From Sycon ciliatum (Eukaryota; Porifera; Calcarea; Leucosolenida; Sycettidae), in assembly GCF_964019385.1 (NCBI RefSeq), contig NC_088645.1:20077158-20141157 (forward strand): 64,000 bases of DNA, written 5' to 3'. The position numbers were made by a program, and so were the translations under genes. Under the pieces are notes generated by a model. It was not told the DNA's origin and searched no databases. It worked only from the letters and a program-made list of their open reading frames with translations. Positions 1-10,984 of the stretch are shown piece by piece (the stretch's first letter is position 1; every line of letters begins with the position of its first letter).

Positions 1-44
1 TTCGATATATTGCTCAAAGAATTGCCGGCAATTTCGGGCTATGA
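1..44. repeat. Fragment of a dispersed repeat
   Basis: The first bases resemble the inner part of the element at 10985-11420: both have 'ttcgatat...ttgctcaaagaa/ttgctgaaagaa' followed by a 'gccggcaattt' type motif. It is probably the end of another copy cut by the window edge. Nothing further can be seen from about 45 to 460. Confidence 0.35.
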
Positions 45-460
45 CTAATGCTTGGCCAGCAGTTGACGTCGACGTCGAGGACTCTGGCTGCTCAGCAGAT
101 GGAAAAACCGGCCGAAGCAAAAAACTATCCTGCCTACGGCTACGGCCCGACAGGGTGAATATTGGACTTGCCAACAGCTAAGCAACAAATCGTTCAATCA
201 CGTCTTCCCTCTGACCACCAGCATCGATTTTCTTTCCTGCTGTAAATCTACAGTTGAAGCCCTGTTCCCGTCGAGAGGACACTCTTCCATGATCATGATA
301 GACCCAAAAAATTCACACAACTCCAAAATACAAACTGCACCAACGAAAAGCCACTGCGAAGTGACAGGAATGCGGTCAAGCACAACATTTTTGCTGACGC
401 AAAAAGTTGCAGGGAAATCCCCAAATGTTCAAGTTACCCACAAAGACACAAGCTTTCCAA

Positions 461-891
461 GGCTGTGTTTACATGAAGCGTTTCAACCCGGGTTGAGTTC
501 GACCCGGGTCAGATTTCAACCCGCCATGTGCACAAAGTGAAAGGCGCGTTTACATGACGCATTGCGCCTGACTCGGGTTGAAATTTCGCCCCGGGTTGAT
601 TTCAACCCTCCCCTTGGGGGGAGGGTTGAAATCAACCTGGGTCAAGAAAATCGTACAAACGTACTTCTGTGCGTATCTCGCGCCAGGTTTGAACAGCACT
701 GCAGATGCAAATTTCGCGCGAACGGATTCACGTGACCAAACAGGACTGTAGAAGTGGACTTTTGGCGGCATATCAGTATTTGACCCGGGTCAACTGTCTT
801 CATGTAAACGCTCACCTCTTTTGTCTATCGTACAGACTTTCAACCCGGGCTGAACTCGACCCGGGTTGAAATTCCTCATGTAAACACAGCC
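461..891. mobile_element. MITE with nested MITE, 3-bp target duplication
   Basis: The ends are inverted copies: GGCTGTGTTTACATG at the left and CATGTAAACACAGCC at the right. Both sides are flanked by CAA (458-460 and 892-894). Next to each end lie 'cccgggtt/aacccggg' motifs. A second pair of similar ends, GCGTTTACATG and CATGTAAACGC, bounds an inner segment of about 542-815, and a near-perfect palindrome sits at about 596-641. There is no coding capacity. The 3-bp duplication fits a PIF/Harbinger-like or related non-autonomous transposon, but the superfamily is an inference. Confidence 0.7.
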
Positions 892-1121
892 CAACTCTCT
901 TTGGCCGTTGGAAAGCGTACCGATCCAACTTTTCATACCGTAGACGGGCGTAGACGGGGACGCAAGCGTACAAAACGGCTGCAATTCGAGTGTGAACAGG
1001 AGACGGCGTGGTGCGCCGACTACTCCCGATTCGTACTTGGAAATTTTTAGCATTTCGAACACTGCGCTTCCCATGATAACTCACAGAATGGCTAGCACGA
1101 CTTGAGTTGAATTTTAGTTAA

Positions 1122-1194
1122 TTTATTTCTATTGCATGATTTGCATCAGGAGATCCCCTCGACAGGCCTCTGGGAGATCCTTTAATAAAGATTA
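1122..1194 (+). repeat. Solo 3' end of a non-LTR retrotransposon
   Basis: About 75 bases match the 3' tail of the retrotransposon at 53498-55312, including the 'gcatgatttgcatcaggag' and 'tttaataaagattat' segments, minus a 5-base insertion. It is a severely 5'-truncated, dead-on-arrival copy. Confidence 0.75.
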
Positions 1195-2825
1195 TAACTT
1201 AGCAACATAAGATCTCATGTCACTTATTGTATTTAGGGATAGTTCAGAAGCGTGACAGACGAACTATTCTATCATTTTCTGGGGCTATTATTTGAATGCC
1301 ACAACTTTCAGAGCAAATTTTTGGTCTTCATGAAAAACTGGTATTGTGAACTTGATTCCGCTTCTTTCAAGGAGAAATAATTGAAAAGAAGTCCCGAAAA
1401 ACGAGAAATTAGGTCCGTAAGTCACCCCGTCAGTCGTCACGGACCGTGCCTTATGACTCGCGCCGTTCGACGTTGAACGTCGCAACGACTGCCGCATGTC
1501 GTGTCGTACGAATCGTACAGGATTTTACAGCTCACCCCAGCCCTCCCGACAAGCCCTTACGTCCCGTACCGTCGGCGTTGCGTCGAATGTGAACTAGGCT
1601 TAAGACAGTGCTTGCTTGAGCATGGTCGTAGTGTGCATACTGCTGAGGTCGCAAATACACTTTGAACGTTCGTCCACAAGCATTACCGAGTGCAGGCACA
1701 AAGTACATGTTAACAAATCCATACCTTACAGCTGCTGTCAGATAACCATGGGGAGACGGTTCACGTACGATGGTGTTCACACACGGTGACTCCAGGCTTG
1801 GGGACAAGTAGATTGCGAAGGGTATGTATCGAGATCAATGCATTCAGAGCCTGGGTACAAAGGTAACATATGATTACAAGACATACTATGGTACACAAGT
1901 GGAATCAGAGCAAAACATCAGTGCAAGGTACGGGCACAACCATAACCCATAACAATATTACGTGTTAGCGCTCGTGTAATAAAAAAATAAAACAGAACCC
2001 ATGCACAGATACAAGCCAGCCTCTGTTCGGTGTTACTTCGAGCCAATTATAATATGAATAATTATGAAAGGCGATATCAGATATTGGATATCTGGGTTTA
2101 CAGCAATTGCAGTGCAGTCGTTGTCCACCAGACTTGAAGCACTGTACACAGGCTGAGGAATTTGGACACCTTTCGAAGAAAATTCGAAGTCGCCGAGCAG
2201 CCAACACCGCCCACGTTGGTTGGTAGCCAACTTCTAACAATCAGTATGTTGCCTGTAAAAGTATCCACTATGATATTCTCAGCGCCCATCCACTGAAGCA
2301 CCACTATGACATCACTGGAAAGGCAGGCGTAGCTCTGTCGGGACAATACCCATGCAGACGATTCTGTGTCCGATGTTACAATGAGCGTCCATTGTCTTGT
2401 CCGGAACACTAAAAGCATGATTTTTTGGACTTTTTTGGACTTGCGCACGGTCTGCTCACATTCAAATACAGTGCTGCCAGCAAATGACAGCGTGCAACAA
2501 ACAAACAAATCTTTCCTTGCAAGGGCACATATTCGGCCATAAATCTTGAACGGCTGGTCAGATCGAGACAAATATTTCAGAGGTTTTGAAGCTGGTCATG
2601 CTCTTTCAAATGATGTAGCAATCGATATTTTGATTGACTTTTATTTCACGGATCCTCCAGAGGCAAATAGATGCCTATCGAAGGGAGTCTCCTAATATGA
2701 ATTTACAAATTCGATTTTTCAGGGATTTTACGACCAGGCTGCCACCTTAACACAGCCCTACTGGAATCCATTTCATCGTTATGCCTAGTAATGCAATACG
2801 TCTGGCTTCTTTTTGTTTCTTACAG
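1195..2825. other. Non-coding stretch with candidate first exons
   Basis: No convincing long coding region was seen. Two small plus-strand exons could serve the membrane-tail exon at 2826 because they end in phase 1. The first is 1888-1927 (ATG with A at -3 and G at +4, 13 codons, donor CAAG/GTACGG). The second is an ATG-led exon ending before the GT at about 1862. Neither encodes a signal peptide and neither can be proved without transcripts. Confidence 0.25.
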
Positions 2826-4015
2826 GCCATGACATAGTTACAGTGGCACTGGGTGCTGCAATTGGAGCAGTAACGTTCATTTCCGCTCTGCTCCTGCTTT
2901 GGATAGCCCGATTGAGACGAATACGACCAAGGGTAGTGCGAGTGGATGGCCAAGGAGATTTCCTTAAGATGCGGCCAATGGCAAATTTAATCGAGCCTGG
3001 AGATTCAAGCACCACGCGTATGTAGGATTTGCCTCAAGTCACTCCCAACACCATACAGACGTCACCACAAATAGAGCCTCCCTCTTGCACGTTATCCGGA
3101 ATACCACCTTCGAAGCCGGCAGTTCCACTTCGGCGCTTCCCAGGATCTCCCTCAAATGTGGCGCTGGACAGGACATAACGTGATCCTCCTGAGCTACCTA
3201 CTACGCACCGGCCGGTAATATCAGTATTTTCCAACCCAGCTACTCACCAAGAAAGGCCTGGCGAAAAAGGCAATGGTAATCCGCAAACACTTCCGGGACC
3301 TCCGTCTGCAGTACCGTACAAGAAAATCCGAATAAGCAGCATCCCACTGACTACGTCACCACCAACGAGGGAAATGAATTCTTCTCCACACCCAAATGCA
3401 AAATAGTGCCAATCGAATGCAAGTTTGAACAGCGAGGCACCAATAATACCTGAAATTTCGCCTAATGACTGCTTCCGTGGCAGCAACTCATCAATTGCCA
3501 GAATACCATGTCGCGAAGACAGCGCAGGATATATTCTAGCAGTGCCTAAATACGTTCAAAATGCTGCCACGCCGCCTCATTCAAAGAGCTCCTCTGACAA
3601 AGTAAACGGGCAAGGGAACTGGCAATACACTGCAAAAACCCTCGATGAAGGCTCACCTGTACATTCAAATGCACCGAGGACCAATGACGGAAATCCTACA
3701 GGTTTTCTCCCACCACCTTCTAGCAATTACGCATACTTAGATGGCAATTCTCATGCTAAAACTGCCTCTCCGGGAAACCTACGAAAAACGACACGAAGTC
3801 CAGACACCGGCAGCACACACCATTTGGTAGAGCACTTTGATGCCTTAGGCAAGGCTAGAAGCACAACTTCGAGAGCCATTACGTCTTCTGCTCGCGTAAA
3901 CACTTTCCTTGGAGCTCTTATAGATGCCAGACTATACTGCGAATATATTACCCTACAATTAATCCATGTTTGCTGGTACTCAGTTGAGTTTGGAAAAGTC
4001 GTTGAGAAACTGTAA
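2826..4015 (+). pseudogene. Membrane-span plus cytoplasmic-tail exon broken by three stops
   Basis: The exon starts after a good acceptor (polypyrimidine, then TTACAG) in phase 1. It first encodes a membrane helix (about TVALGAAIGAVTFISALLLL) and a basic stop-transfer segment (RLRRIRPR). The frame stops at TAG 3023-3025, but the same frame then stays open to 4015 except for TAA at 3176-3178 and TAG at 3404-3406. A random frame of about 395 codons should contain some 18 stops. The text between the stops is proline- and serine-rich like the tails of the other membrane genes here, with tyrosine motifs such as YILAVP, YVQNA and NYAYLDG. I read it as a formerly intact tail of about 390 residues that has decayed. 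A functional protein of about 66 residues ending at the first TAG is the alternative. Stop-codon reassignment is unlikely, because the other genes here end normally. Confidence 0.6.
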
Positions 4016-5278
4016 ACATGTTGACTTTAAGTTAGAATTTATTTTAACTTTTGCAATAACCATCATTACTGTGATCGCACCAAAAGTAATTTTGGTCTAT
4101 TTTTGATCTTTTAAAGTAACATTCTAGAGTTCCCCAGAATTCACATTCCGTTCTAACTCATTGTTATGCGAAATAATGGTTTGGGTCAAGTAGTGGACAG
4201 GAAGGTTCTGTTGTTGTAGGCGATCATGCACCACGGTGCGATCATCAGCCAACATGAATGAAATGATGGTTTTGATATTGCAAGAGAATAAGGTACTAGT
4301 AGACTGCTTTCAGCATCGCTGACCTGTTTCGTGAATTCGAGTAGAACGACAGTAGTGAGAAGAATGACGCTTGCAGACCTTCTCTATGGAACGAAACAAG
4401 ACTTGTCAGGAGTACTACTACTTACTTTCGTGGAGTGTAGCTGGTGAACTGTTCGTGCTGTGGTCTGCAAGCGTCGTGTGGTCTCGTCGGGTCAAATGAA
4501 AAACCTGTTACTACTCTATTGGACGGACCTATTGAATATGGCAACAAAGAATTGTGTAAACAGTGACAGTTTTCGATTCTAGTGATTTTCGCAGAGTGGT
4601 TATATCCAGTAGCGTATTATCTCTGGTCTTCCTGTCTATTTCTCTGGTTAGGTTTTGAGTATTTCTCTACATTGCCAGTGTGCATCTATTATGCTTCTTC
4701 TGGCATGGGAATTATTGCCAGCGCTAGACTTCTACCTAGAGAACCTGAACGCATTTCTTGGTCTGACATTCTTTCGGTCTTGGTCATTTTAGCCTGGCAT
4801 GAGGTCTAGCTCTCATGAGTATGACATCTGTACGTTTTGGACGATGCGGCTGAATAGGCAACGCGCCATTTGAAGCACTCTTACATATACGTGAGACTAA
4901 TCGGACGTATTTCAGATACTAATTAAAATCATCAACCCAGTTTTGAGCACGATGTTGCAATTGTATTTGATGGAGTCGTAGTCCATGAAAGAGCCAGTGG
5001 CTGTTGTAAAGCTATCACAGCCATTTGCACAAGGAATATGTATCCACTATACACAAGAATTAGGAAAAGTTGGCCTTCAGAACATGAATGGTTTCAGGAG
5101 AAACTAGAGAGGTGGAGGAGGCACGACTGGTGGCAGCCTCCTGCCTGGCGAGTCATTCATTCAAGATAATGGCGCTGCATATGTAATGTTCACACTGTGC
5201 GTTGGAGGCGCAAACATAAACCAACCTAGATTGTTCCCCAGATAACACGTCAGTGGAAAATATGCTACATTACATGTT
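4016..5278. other. Intergenic, one weak candidate exon
   Basis: Mostly unremarkable AT-rich sequence. A plus-strand candidate terminal exon runs from 4595 (after TTTTCGCAG, phase 1) to the stop at 4809. It would encode a very hydrophobic segment (YYLWSSCLFLWLGF) and a short tail. This matches the pattern of the other membrane exons, but no first exon was found and the call is weak. Confidence 0.2.
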
Positions 5279-5488
5279 TTACACATTTTCTACACAATCC
5301 ACATATCTCCAGACACAGAGGTGATAATGGAGTCTGGTGATGGAGCCCATTAGGCTCAGCTGACCAGAGGTCTCGGCTTCATAGCTCCATGGACGCACCA
5401 ATGGGAGATCGGGTAGGGAGGGTAATGTTGAAGAAGGAAACAAAATAAGAAAGAAAATGAAAAGATTGTATTGCTCAGTGAGCAAAAT
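5279..5488 (-). repeat. Truncated 3' end of the non-LTR element at 6443-10620
   Basis: This stretch matches about 6461-6665 over its whole length. Shared segments include 'ccacatatctccagacac', 'gaccagaggtctcggcttca' and 'gattgtattgctcagtgag'. It is the 3' untranslated region of a second, 5'-truncated copy in the same orientation. Confidence 0.85.
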
Positions 5489-6442
5489 AAGAAGTTGAGT
5501 ACATAATACTACTGAAATACATAATAACGCAGTGGCATCTGGCTAGGAGCAAGAAGACAAGTGAATGACAGTGTTTATAGCACGTGTGGAATCCATCAAA
5601 CCTGTAATGACGGATGAACAATGCCAACTCTTGCGCTTCTGTACAAAAGTTATTGGGAATTTCGGCGAGATAGCACGATGCTGGACAGAATGCTGTTGAC
5701 GCGATTGCTAACAAGAAAAAAGAAGGGTTTGTAGTATTGGATGTACAAGTGTAAATTACTTCAAATGTATAACCGCCATGAATCAATACCCGCACGCAGA
5801 GCTATATCGTAGAGGATCCTGGTGATGGTGATGCGCCTTCACTACAAACATACACCAAGTCAATTGTTCAATGGACGTGGCATTTAAGTTCACAAGACTC
5901 AACTTCACATTCCATCGATGTACATGTGTGAACAAGGTGTTCGAGGTCTGAAGAAAATGTTTCTTCCCAGGTTTCCCTTATCAATAACTCAGACGTAGGA
6001 ATTCGTCCTTCTCCGAAACGTCGGTCTTTGAAAACAGGACTTGGTATGGCAGCATGGTATTTATCCCCGTTAGAAACTATTGCTATTTCGGAGGGTAAGA
6101 ATTGCATATGTTCCAAGGAAACACGAAAGGTTGTCTTATTTTAAAAGAGGACACCCTTCAGATTCTTCAACAGAAGCATTTTGAACGTCCTCCGACAGTA
6201 TACTTTCGAGTCAAAATCATTAGTCTTCGTCGTGCTGTTGTATCACCACGCTCCTGTACAAAAATACTACTGAAGTAATTGTTTTTGTTCGTTGCCTCTA
6301 GCCTGCACACCACCTTAGGGAACGTACCACGTCGCTGCAGCGCAAGCAACTTGGCAGCAGAGACGAGATTAGCCTTCAGGCAAGATGTCTCTGGAAAGCT
6401 GTTCCACCGAATGCTACTCTACAAAGAAAACAATCCCATATG
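5489..6442. other. Intergenic, weak cysteine-rich minus-strand candidates
   Basis: A minus-strand open stretch begins near 5709 after a strong acceptor (CTTTTTTCTTGTTAG, phase 1). It reads a cysteine-rich segment (FCPASCYLAEIPNNFC) and then a hydrophobic one. A second minus-strand frame (5868-6116) ends in TSMECEVESCELKCHVH. Either could be a decayed or real exon. There is no recognised domain, and neither is called as a gene. Confidence 0.15.
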
Positions 6443-6767
6443 ATTTTTTTTTTTTTTTTTTCTACAAAATCCACATATCTCCAGACACTGGGGTGAATGA
6501 TGGAGTGTGGTGGTGGGGCCCATTAAGCTCCGCCGACCAGAGGTCTCGGCTTCATAGCTCCATGGACGCACCAAAGGGATATTGGGTAGGGAGGATTAAA
6601 TTGAAAAAGAAAACAGAAGAAAGAAAATGGAAAGATTGTATTGCTCAGTGAGCAAAAGAATAAGTTGAGTATTGATGTGAACGCTGTTAGACTTTTAAAT
6701 TCAAGAGGAGACTGTCCGTGAGGAGAGATTACATGTATGTCCAAGCAGGCTAGGACAATGTACCCTC

Positions 6768-9700
6768 TTACTCGCGTATGCTATGAGTGGCCCAGTGCCA
6801 GTTCGTTCTGAGGAGATGGTGATAAGCTGCTGTCTTGAACTTTTGGATGTTCTTTGGGTGAAATGGGTGGGGAATGATAGAGGTAGGCAGCTGGTTCCAA
6901 ATTGGGATGACGGAGTGGGGAAAGGCTCGGCTCACATTGTTCCTGGAATTGGCAGGAAGAACATTCTGTAACTGATGGGGATGCGCGGTGGACAGTCGTA
7001 CAGCCTGGCGGGTGAGGCGTGTGGTCCTGGGTTGGTGTGTCGGGGGTGGAGCCATTCTCGAGAGAAGAGCGGGAGAATTATCGCAAAGGGCTTTATACAG
7101 GAGGCAGAGGGCAGCGATGGTGCGGCGAATTATGAGGCTAGGAAGCCAGCATTGCGGATGTATTGCCTTGATGGCTCGCTCCTGCACCCAGTCCAGCCGA
7201 TTCAAGTGGGAAGAAGCTGCCCCCATCCAGACGATTGGGCAGTACTCCATAACCGGCCGGACAAAGGCTTTGTAGGCTCGAAGCCGGGCAGGAATAGTCA
7301 GCAAATGAAATGCCTTGCGCAAGGCTCCAAGTCTCTGCGTTGCTCGGACTACAACAGTTCGGATATGCTGGCTGAATTTTAGCTGATGGTCAAACGTGAC
7401 GCCGAGTACCTTGATGGAGGGCTGCTCCTCGACAGGAGTTCCATTGAAGACAATGGGGGGTATTGGCCAGTCCCGACGATGGTGGGAAATTGTAAGGGCC
7501 TGAGATTTGGCTGGCTCGAACTGCACTTTCCAATCCGAGCCCCAACTGGATACTAGGTCGACAGCAGCCTGGAGTACTCTAGCGTTGTCAGGAACAGCAG
7601 CGAGCGTTGCAATTTCGGCGTATAGGGTTGTGTCATCGGCGAATGAGGCAAGGTTGGAGCCGATTGGGAGGTGGTCTTCAAGGTCGTTGACGTAGACCAA
7701 GAATAAGGTGGGGCCCAGGATACTGCCCTGTGGCACCCCAGCCTTAACTGGGCGTCTGGCTGATGTCTGGCCGGAGATGAGGACTTGAAGTGTGCGGTTG
7801 CAGAGGTAGTCTTGGAGCCACCGATGCAGGTCTCCCAAGATGCCATACACTCTAGCCTTGTGCAACACACCAGTGTGAGACACCCGGTCAAATGCTCCAG
7901 CAATGTCGATGGCCAGCACTCGAGAAGCTCCTTTATCTCCGGCGGTGTGCACCCACTGGTGGTGGAGAGCAGTCAGCAGGTCTGCTGCACTGTGGCCGCG
8001 ACGGAATCCAAATTGCCGTTCTGACAGGACGTGATTCGTCTCCATGAAGTTGCTCATTGCCCTGTTGACTATGGTCTCCATGACCTTGGAGAGGATGCTC
8101 AGTAACGACACTGGTCGATAGTTTGATGGCGACGATTTAGACTTGCGCTTGTGGACTGGAACCACGTTTGCAACCTTCCACTGTTGTGGCTGGATACCGG
8201 AGCGAAGACAGCATGTAAATAGTTTTGAAAGCGGCCGTGCCAATTCTGCAGAGCAAGCTTTCAAGACGCGGGCAGGTATCCCATCTGGACCAGTGGCCTT
8301 GGTGGGGTTGAGCTGGCGGAGAGTTCGCTCGACTGTGGTTTCGCGAAACCGGACGGTGCAGAGGTTGCGGTCAGTACGTGGTCGGACGTAAGGAAATGGA
8401 GCGGATAGGTCGTCTGCCCCTAGACTGCATTTGTTGGCGAAGTGTTCGGCCATGCACTCTGCTTTGCTGCGGTTGGTGTCGTGCTCCGTACCATCGGTGC
8501 TGCGGAGAGTAGGTATGGATGGGCTGTTTCCGTGGCCAGAGGCCTTCTTGATGGTTCGCCACCATTCACCAGACGCCATACACCCAGAGGCTAACTTCTG
8601 CGCCAGGCTTGCTGTGAATGCCTGCTTGGCAGTTGCCAGGCAATGGTTAGCCGAGTGCTTGGCGACATTGTAACGGGCTTGCAGCTGGGCACTTGACCGG
8701 TCGGCGCAGAGTCTCCTCCATGCTCTTTGTTTCTGTGCTACAGCCTCAGTGCATTCCGGTGTCCACCAAGAGGGGTTAGATGGTTTCATGCACAACTGCT
8801 TAGACGGTATGTATCGGCGCATTCCTTCCAGAATATTCTGGGTCAAGTGCATACACATTGCATCAGGATAATCACTGACAGTGGACTGCCAATCTGTTGT
8901 TCTAAAGAAGTGGCGGAGTCTGTCCCAGTCTGCGCGTTGGTAACGCCAGACAGTTCTGGTCACTGGTGGTTCCTCTGCTGTGCTTACATGAAAGTCAGCT
9001 AGGACACAGGCATGGTCAGAGTTTCCCAGAGGTGCTAAGGTATTGACGGTCGCATCTCCCGGTAGGTCAGTCATTATTAAGTCGAGTGGGTTAAGGCCCC
9101 TGGTGGGCTCATGCACGTGCTGCTCCAAGCAGTGAAAAGCACACATGTCTTCAGTGTACACACCTGCATGAGTTGTCTTGGTGCTGCCGAGCCAATCCAC
9201 GTTGTGTACGTTAAAATCTCCAGCCAATACCACATATTGACAAGATTTACGGGCCAGGTCTATGCCAGCACTGATGGCTTCAAGGGTACTGATGTCATTG
9301 TCGTGGCAGGAGCCAGAGCGATATGCAGCACACACAGCCACTGACTTCTTATCCACAGTTCTGACACTCAGCCATATTAGCTCCTCATTACCGACCTGGA
9401 TGTCATCGAGTTCTCGGAGGGCCAGACTGGCTTTAACCCAAACCGCAACTCCTCCTCCATGAGCTGTTCGATCCTTCCGCAGTGGGGAGTAGTACCCAGG
9501 CAAGGACAGTTCGGAATCAGTAGCCTTCTCAGGGGTTAGCTTGCTCTCTGTGACAATGGCAATGTCAGGTTGGTGAACGTGTACAGCATGGTGAAAGTCA
9601 CCAAGTTTACTCAGTAGTCCAAATGTGTTCGTCAGCAGGATCCGAAAGGATCTAATTGGAGCTTTGAGCTTGAGTGTCGGAGGACTCGGAGAGAGCGTCA

Positions 9701-9866
9701 CTGTGTGAGCCGAACAAGGTGTCCCCCTTTGGAGCATCACTGAGAGTGTCACTGTGTGAGCCGGACAAGGTGTCCCCCTTCGGACGCTCAGGGTGGCGCC
9801 AAACCCGCGCGTACAGTGGGCGAGGCCAAAAGTTTGGAGCAGTGGCGATTTCAAGGTCAGTCGCAT
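6768..9866 (-). CDS. ORF2 polyprotein: apurinic-type endonuclease and reverse transcriptase
   Basis: The 1032-residue frame encodes the two enzymes used for target-primed reverse transcription. The N-terminal endonuclease/exonuclease/phosphatase-type nuclease lies at about residues 75-300, with the visible motifs TESKL, AGDFNVHNVDW and the C-terminal SDH. The reverse transcriptase follows at about 480-800, with GPDGIP, NYRPVSLL, the D-bearing AIDIAGAFDRVSH, VPQGSILGP and the catalytic FADDTTLY. The C-terminal region includes a WMGAASSHLNRLDWVQERAI stretch typical of these elements. No stop or frameshift interrupts it. The true start is uncertain: the first about 55 residues overlap ORF1 and lie in a tandem repeat, so ORF2 may begin further in or be made by reinitiation after ORF1. 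Confidence 0.92.
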   Translation of the reverse strand: MRLTLKSPLLQTFGLAHCTRGFGATLSVRRGTPCPAHTVTLSVMLQRGTPCSAHTVTLSPSPPTLKLKAPIRSFRILLTNTFGLLSKLGDFHHAVHVHQPDIAIVTESKLTPEKATDSELSLPGYYSPLRKDRTAHGGGVAVWVKASLALRELDDIQVGNEELIWLSVRTVDKKSVAVCAAYRSGSCHDNDISTLEAISAGIDLARKSCQYVVLAGDFNVHNVDWLGSTKTTHAGVYTEDMCAFHCLEQHVHEPTRGLNPLDLIMTDLPGDATVNTLAPLGNSDHACVLADFHVSTAEEPPVTRTVWRYQRADWDRLRHFFRTTDWQSTVSDYPDAMCMHLTQNILEGMRRYIPSKQLCMKPSNPSWWTPECTEAVAQKQRAWRRLCADRSSAQLQARYNVAKHSANHCLATAKQAFTASLAQKLASGCMASGEWWRTIKKASGHGNSPSIPTLRSTDGTEHDTNRSKAECMAEHFANKCSLGADDLSAPFPYVRPRTDRNLCTVRFRETTVERTLRQLNPTKATGPDGIPARVLKACSAELARPLSKLFTCCLRSGIQPQQWKVANVVPVHKRKSKSSPSNYRPVSLLSILSKVMETIVNRAMSNFMETNHVLSERQFGFRRGHSAADLLTALHHQWVHTAGDKGASRVLAIDIAGAFDRVSHTGVLHKARVYGILGDLHRWLQDYLCNRTLQVLISGQTSARRPVKAGVPQGSILGPTLFLVYVNDLEDHLPIGSNLASFADDTTLYAEIATLAAVPDNARVLQAAVDLVSSWGSDWKVQFEPAKSQALTISHHRRDWPIPPIVFNGTPVEEQPSIKVLGVTFDHQLKFSQHIRTVVVRATQRLGALRKAFHLLTIPARLRAYKAFVRPVMEYCPIVWMGAASSHLNRLDWVQERAIKAIHPQCWLPSLIIRRTIAALCLLYKALCDNSPALLSRMAPPPTHQPRTTRLTRQAVRLSTAHPHQLQNVLPANSRNNVSRAFPHSVIPIWNQLPTSIIPHPFHPKNIQKFKTAAYHHLLRTNWHWATHSIRE

Positions 9867-10584
9867 CGATCATCAAGCGGGCAGACACTTTCCCATCTTC
9901 TGTGGTGTGTATGCTGCACTGGTGAACCTTCACCGGTTTGTTTACTGCTGCAGAGCGTTGCTCGGTGAATTCCTTGACACTTTCTTCACTGCTATGTGAG
10001 TTCAAATTGCCCACATAGATTACGGCTTTCTTCACTCTGTGAGGTTCGTTTGATACCAGTTTCCACGTGTCATCCGTGATTGGCTCTAGCTTCAGTGGCT
10101 TGGGCTTGACAGTGGGCCGCTCAATTGCCTGGGACTTGTCCTCATCCTCCGTTGACGTTTCATGGTCACTGGCAGGGTCACCCACGCTACGGGAAGTGCT
10201 ACGGTGTTCGTCTGCATCAGTGGTACACGTGGCAGCCTGGCCTGCGCGAGTACGGGTACGCTTGCTGGTCCTTCCCGCTGTACTCTCCATCGTACGCTGG
10301 CTGTGCTGGTTGTGGGCAACTGCTGGAGGAGTCAGGGGAGAAGCACTTGCTGCGACAATGGCGGACTCCCTGAGGGCGACAACCTCCTCGTTCAGGCCTG
10401 CAATTTGCCTCGATAAATCATCGATCCTATTCTTTAGTCGTGTCTCGCGGTCTGCGGACTCCGTCACAAATGTTGCCAGCGTCTTTACTACGTCTAAAAT
10501 CGAAGACTCGATCCCGGGGAGGGAGCACAACAATTTTACCTCCGAATCCGTCAGCCCGCGAACGGCAGCTTTTGCTGGAGGCAT
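9652..10584 (-). CDS. ORF1 protein of the non-LTR retrotransposon
   Basis: This 310-residue protein lies directly upstream of ORF2 and overlaps it by 215 bases in another frame. It has a predicted coiled coil near residues 40-75 (heptad-like LKNRIDDLSRQIAGLNEEVV), a charged, low-complexity middle, and a segment around 185-265 starting AVIYVGNLNSHSSEESVKEF that resembles the RRM-like fold reported in ORF1 proteins of CR1-type elements. Such proteins bind the element RNA to form the ribonucleoprotein. The C-terminus is two near-copies of a PKGDTLxGSHSDxLS motif produced by a tandem DNA repeat. The start was chosen as the ATG at 10584, giving MPPAKAAVRG. Confidence 0.85.
   Translation of the reverse strand: MPPAKAAVRGLTDSEVKLLCSLPGIESSILDVVKTLATFVTESADRETRLKNRIDDLSRQIAGLNEEVVALRESAIVAASASPLTPPAVAHNQHSQRTMESTAGRTSKRTRTRAGQAATCTTDADEHRSTSRSVGDPASDHETSTEDEDKSQAIERPTVKPKPLKLEPITDDTWKLVSNEPHRVKKAVIYVGNLNSHSSEESVKEFTEQRSAAVNKPVKVHQCSIHTTEDGKVSARLMIDATDLEIATAPNFWPRPLYARVWRHPERPKGDTLSGSHSDTLSDAPKGDTLFGSHSDALSESSDTQAQSSN
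9685..9788. repeat. Tandem repeat of about 51 bp in the ORF1/ORF2 overlap
   Basis: Two adjacent copies of a unit containing 'gtcactgtgtgagcc' and 'caaggtgtccccctt' are present. The unit is a multiple of three, so both overlapping frames stay open. It encodes GDTLxGSHSD in ORF1 and RGTPCxAHTVTLS in ORF2. Confidence 0.85.
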
Positions 10585-10984
10585 GGCGGAGGTGGGCCAA
10601 AGCTATCCGATGTCTACCTAGTTTGATTACAAGCAGATTGAGTACGATTACTTGTAGTTCCAAGGCCAGCAGGGTAAGGTGAATTCGACAAGGCTATGCA
10701 CATGTGCCTCATTCATCCAGTCATTGGCCGAGTCTCTTCATCCCGCGTGAAGTAACGTTAGTTTCAGCAAGAGTAGATACCGGTACATGTTTATCTACTC
10801 TTGGTTTCAGTTCGGTGCAAGCCCCGCGTGCCGCGCTCATAGTCCACGGAATCATGGAACCTGTTACGGCTAAATCTGCTCTGTATGGCATATGCCTGTT
10901 TGTTGGTGCTTGGACCTTGCCCTTCTCTTCCATGTACCGATACACGCGCGCGGTACCGCGGTATGTCTACGACTCGTACTCAGG

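Larger units (their letters stand above)
6443..10620 (-). mobile_element. Near-complete CR1/L2-like non-LTR retrotransposon
   Basis: This is a two-ORF LINE on the minus strand. ORF1 (10584-9652) overlaps ORF2 (9866-6768). A 3' untranslated region follows and ends in a run of about 19 A's, visible as T's at 6444-6462 on the plus strand. There are no long terminal repeats. Both ORFs are open without stops or frameshifts, so this copy looks young. The 5' end is only approximate, since no clear target duplication was found. The motif FADDTTLY and the ORF1 type suggest the CR1/L2 group, but the clade needs a phylogeny. Confidence 0.9.

Noticed and set aside
2826..4015. Stop-codon reassignment or readthrough
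   Set aside because: Other genes in the window end at TAA, TAG or TGA with no open frame after them, so decay is simpler.
6975..9344. Plus-strand frames across the LINE
   Set aside because: They are shadows of the minus-strand ORF2, which has all catalytic motifs.
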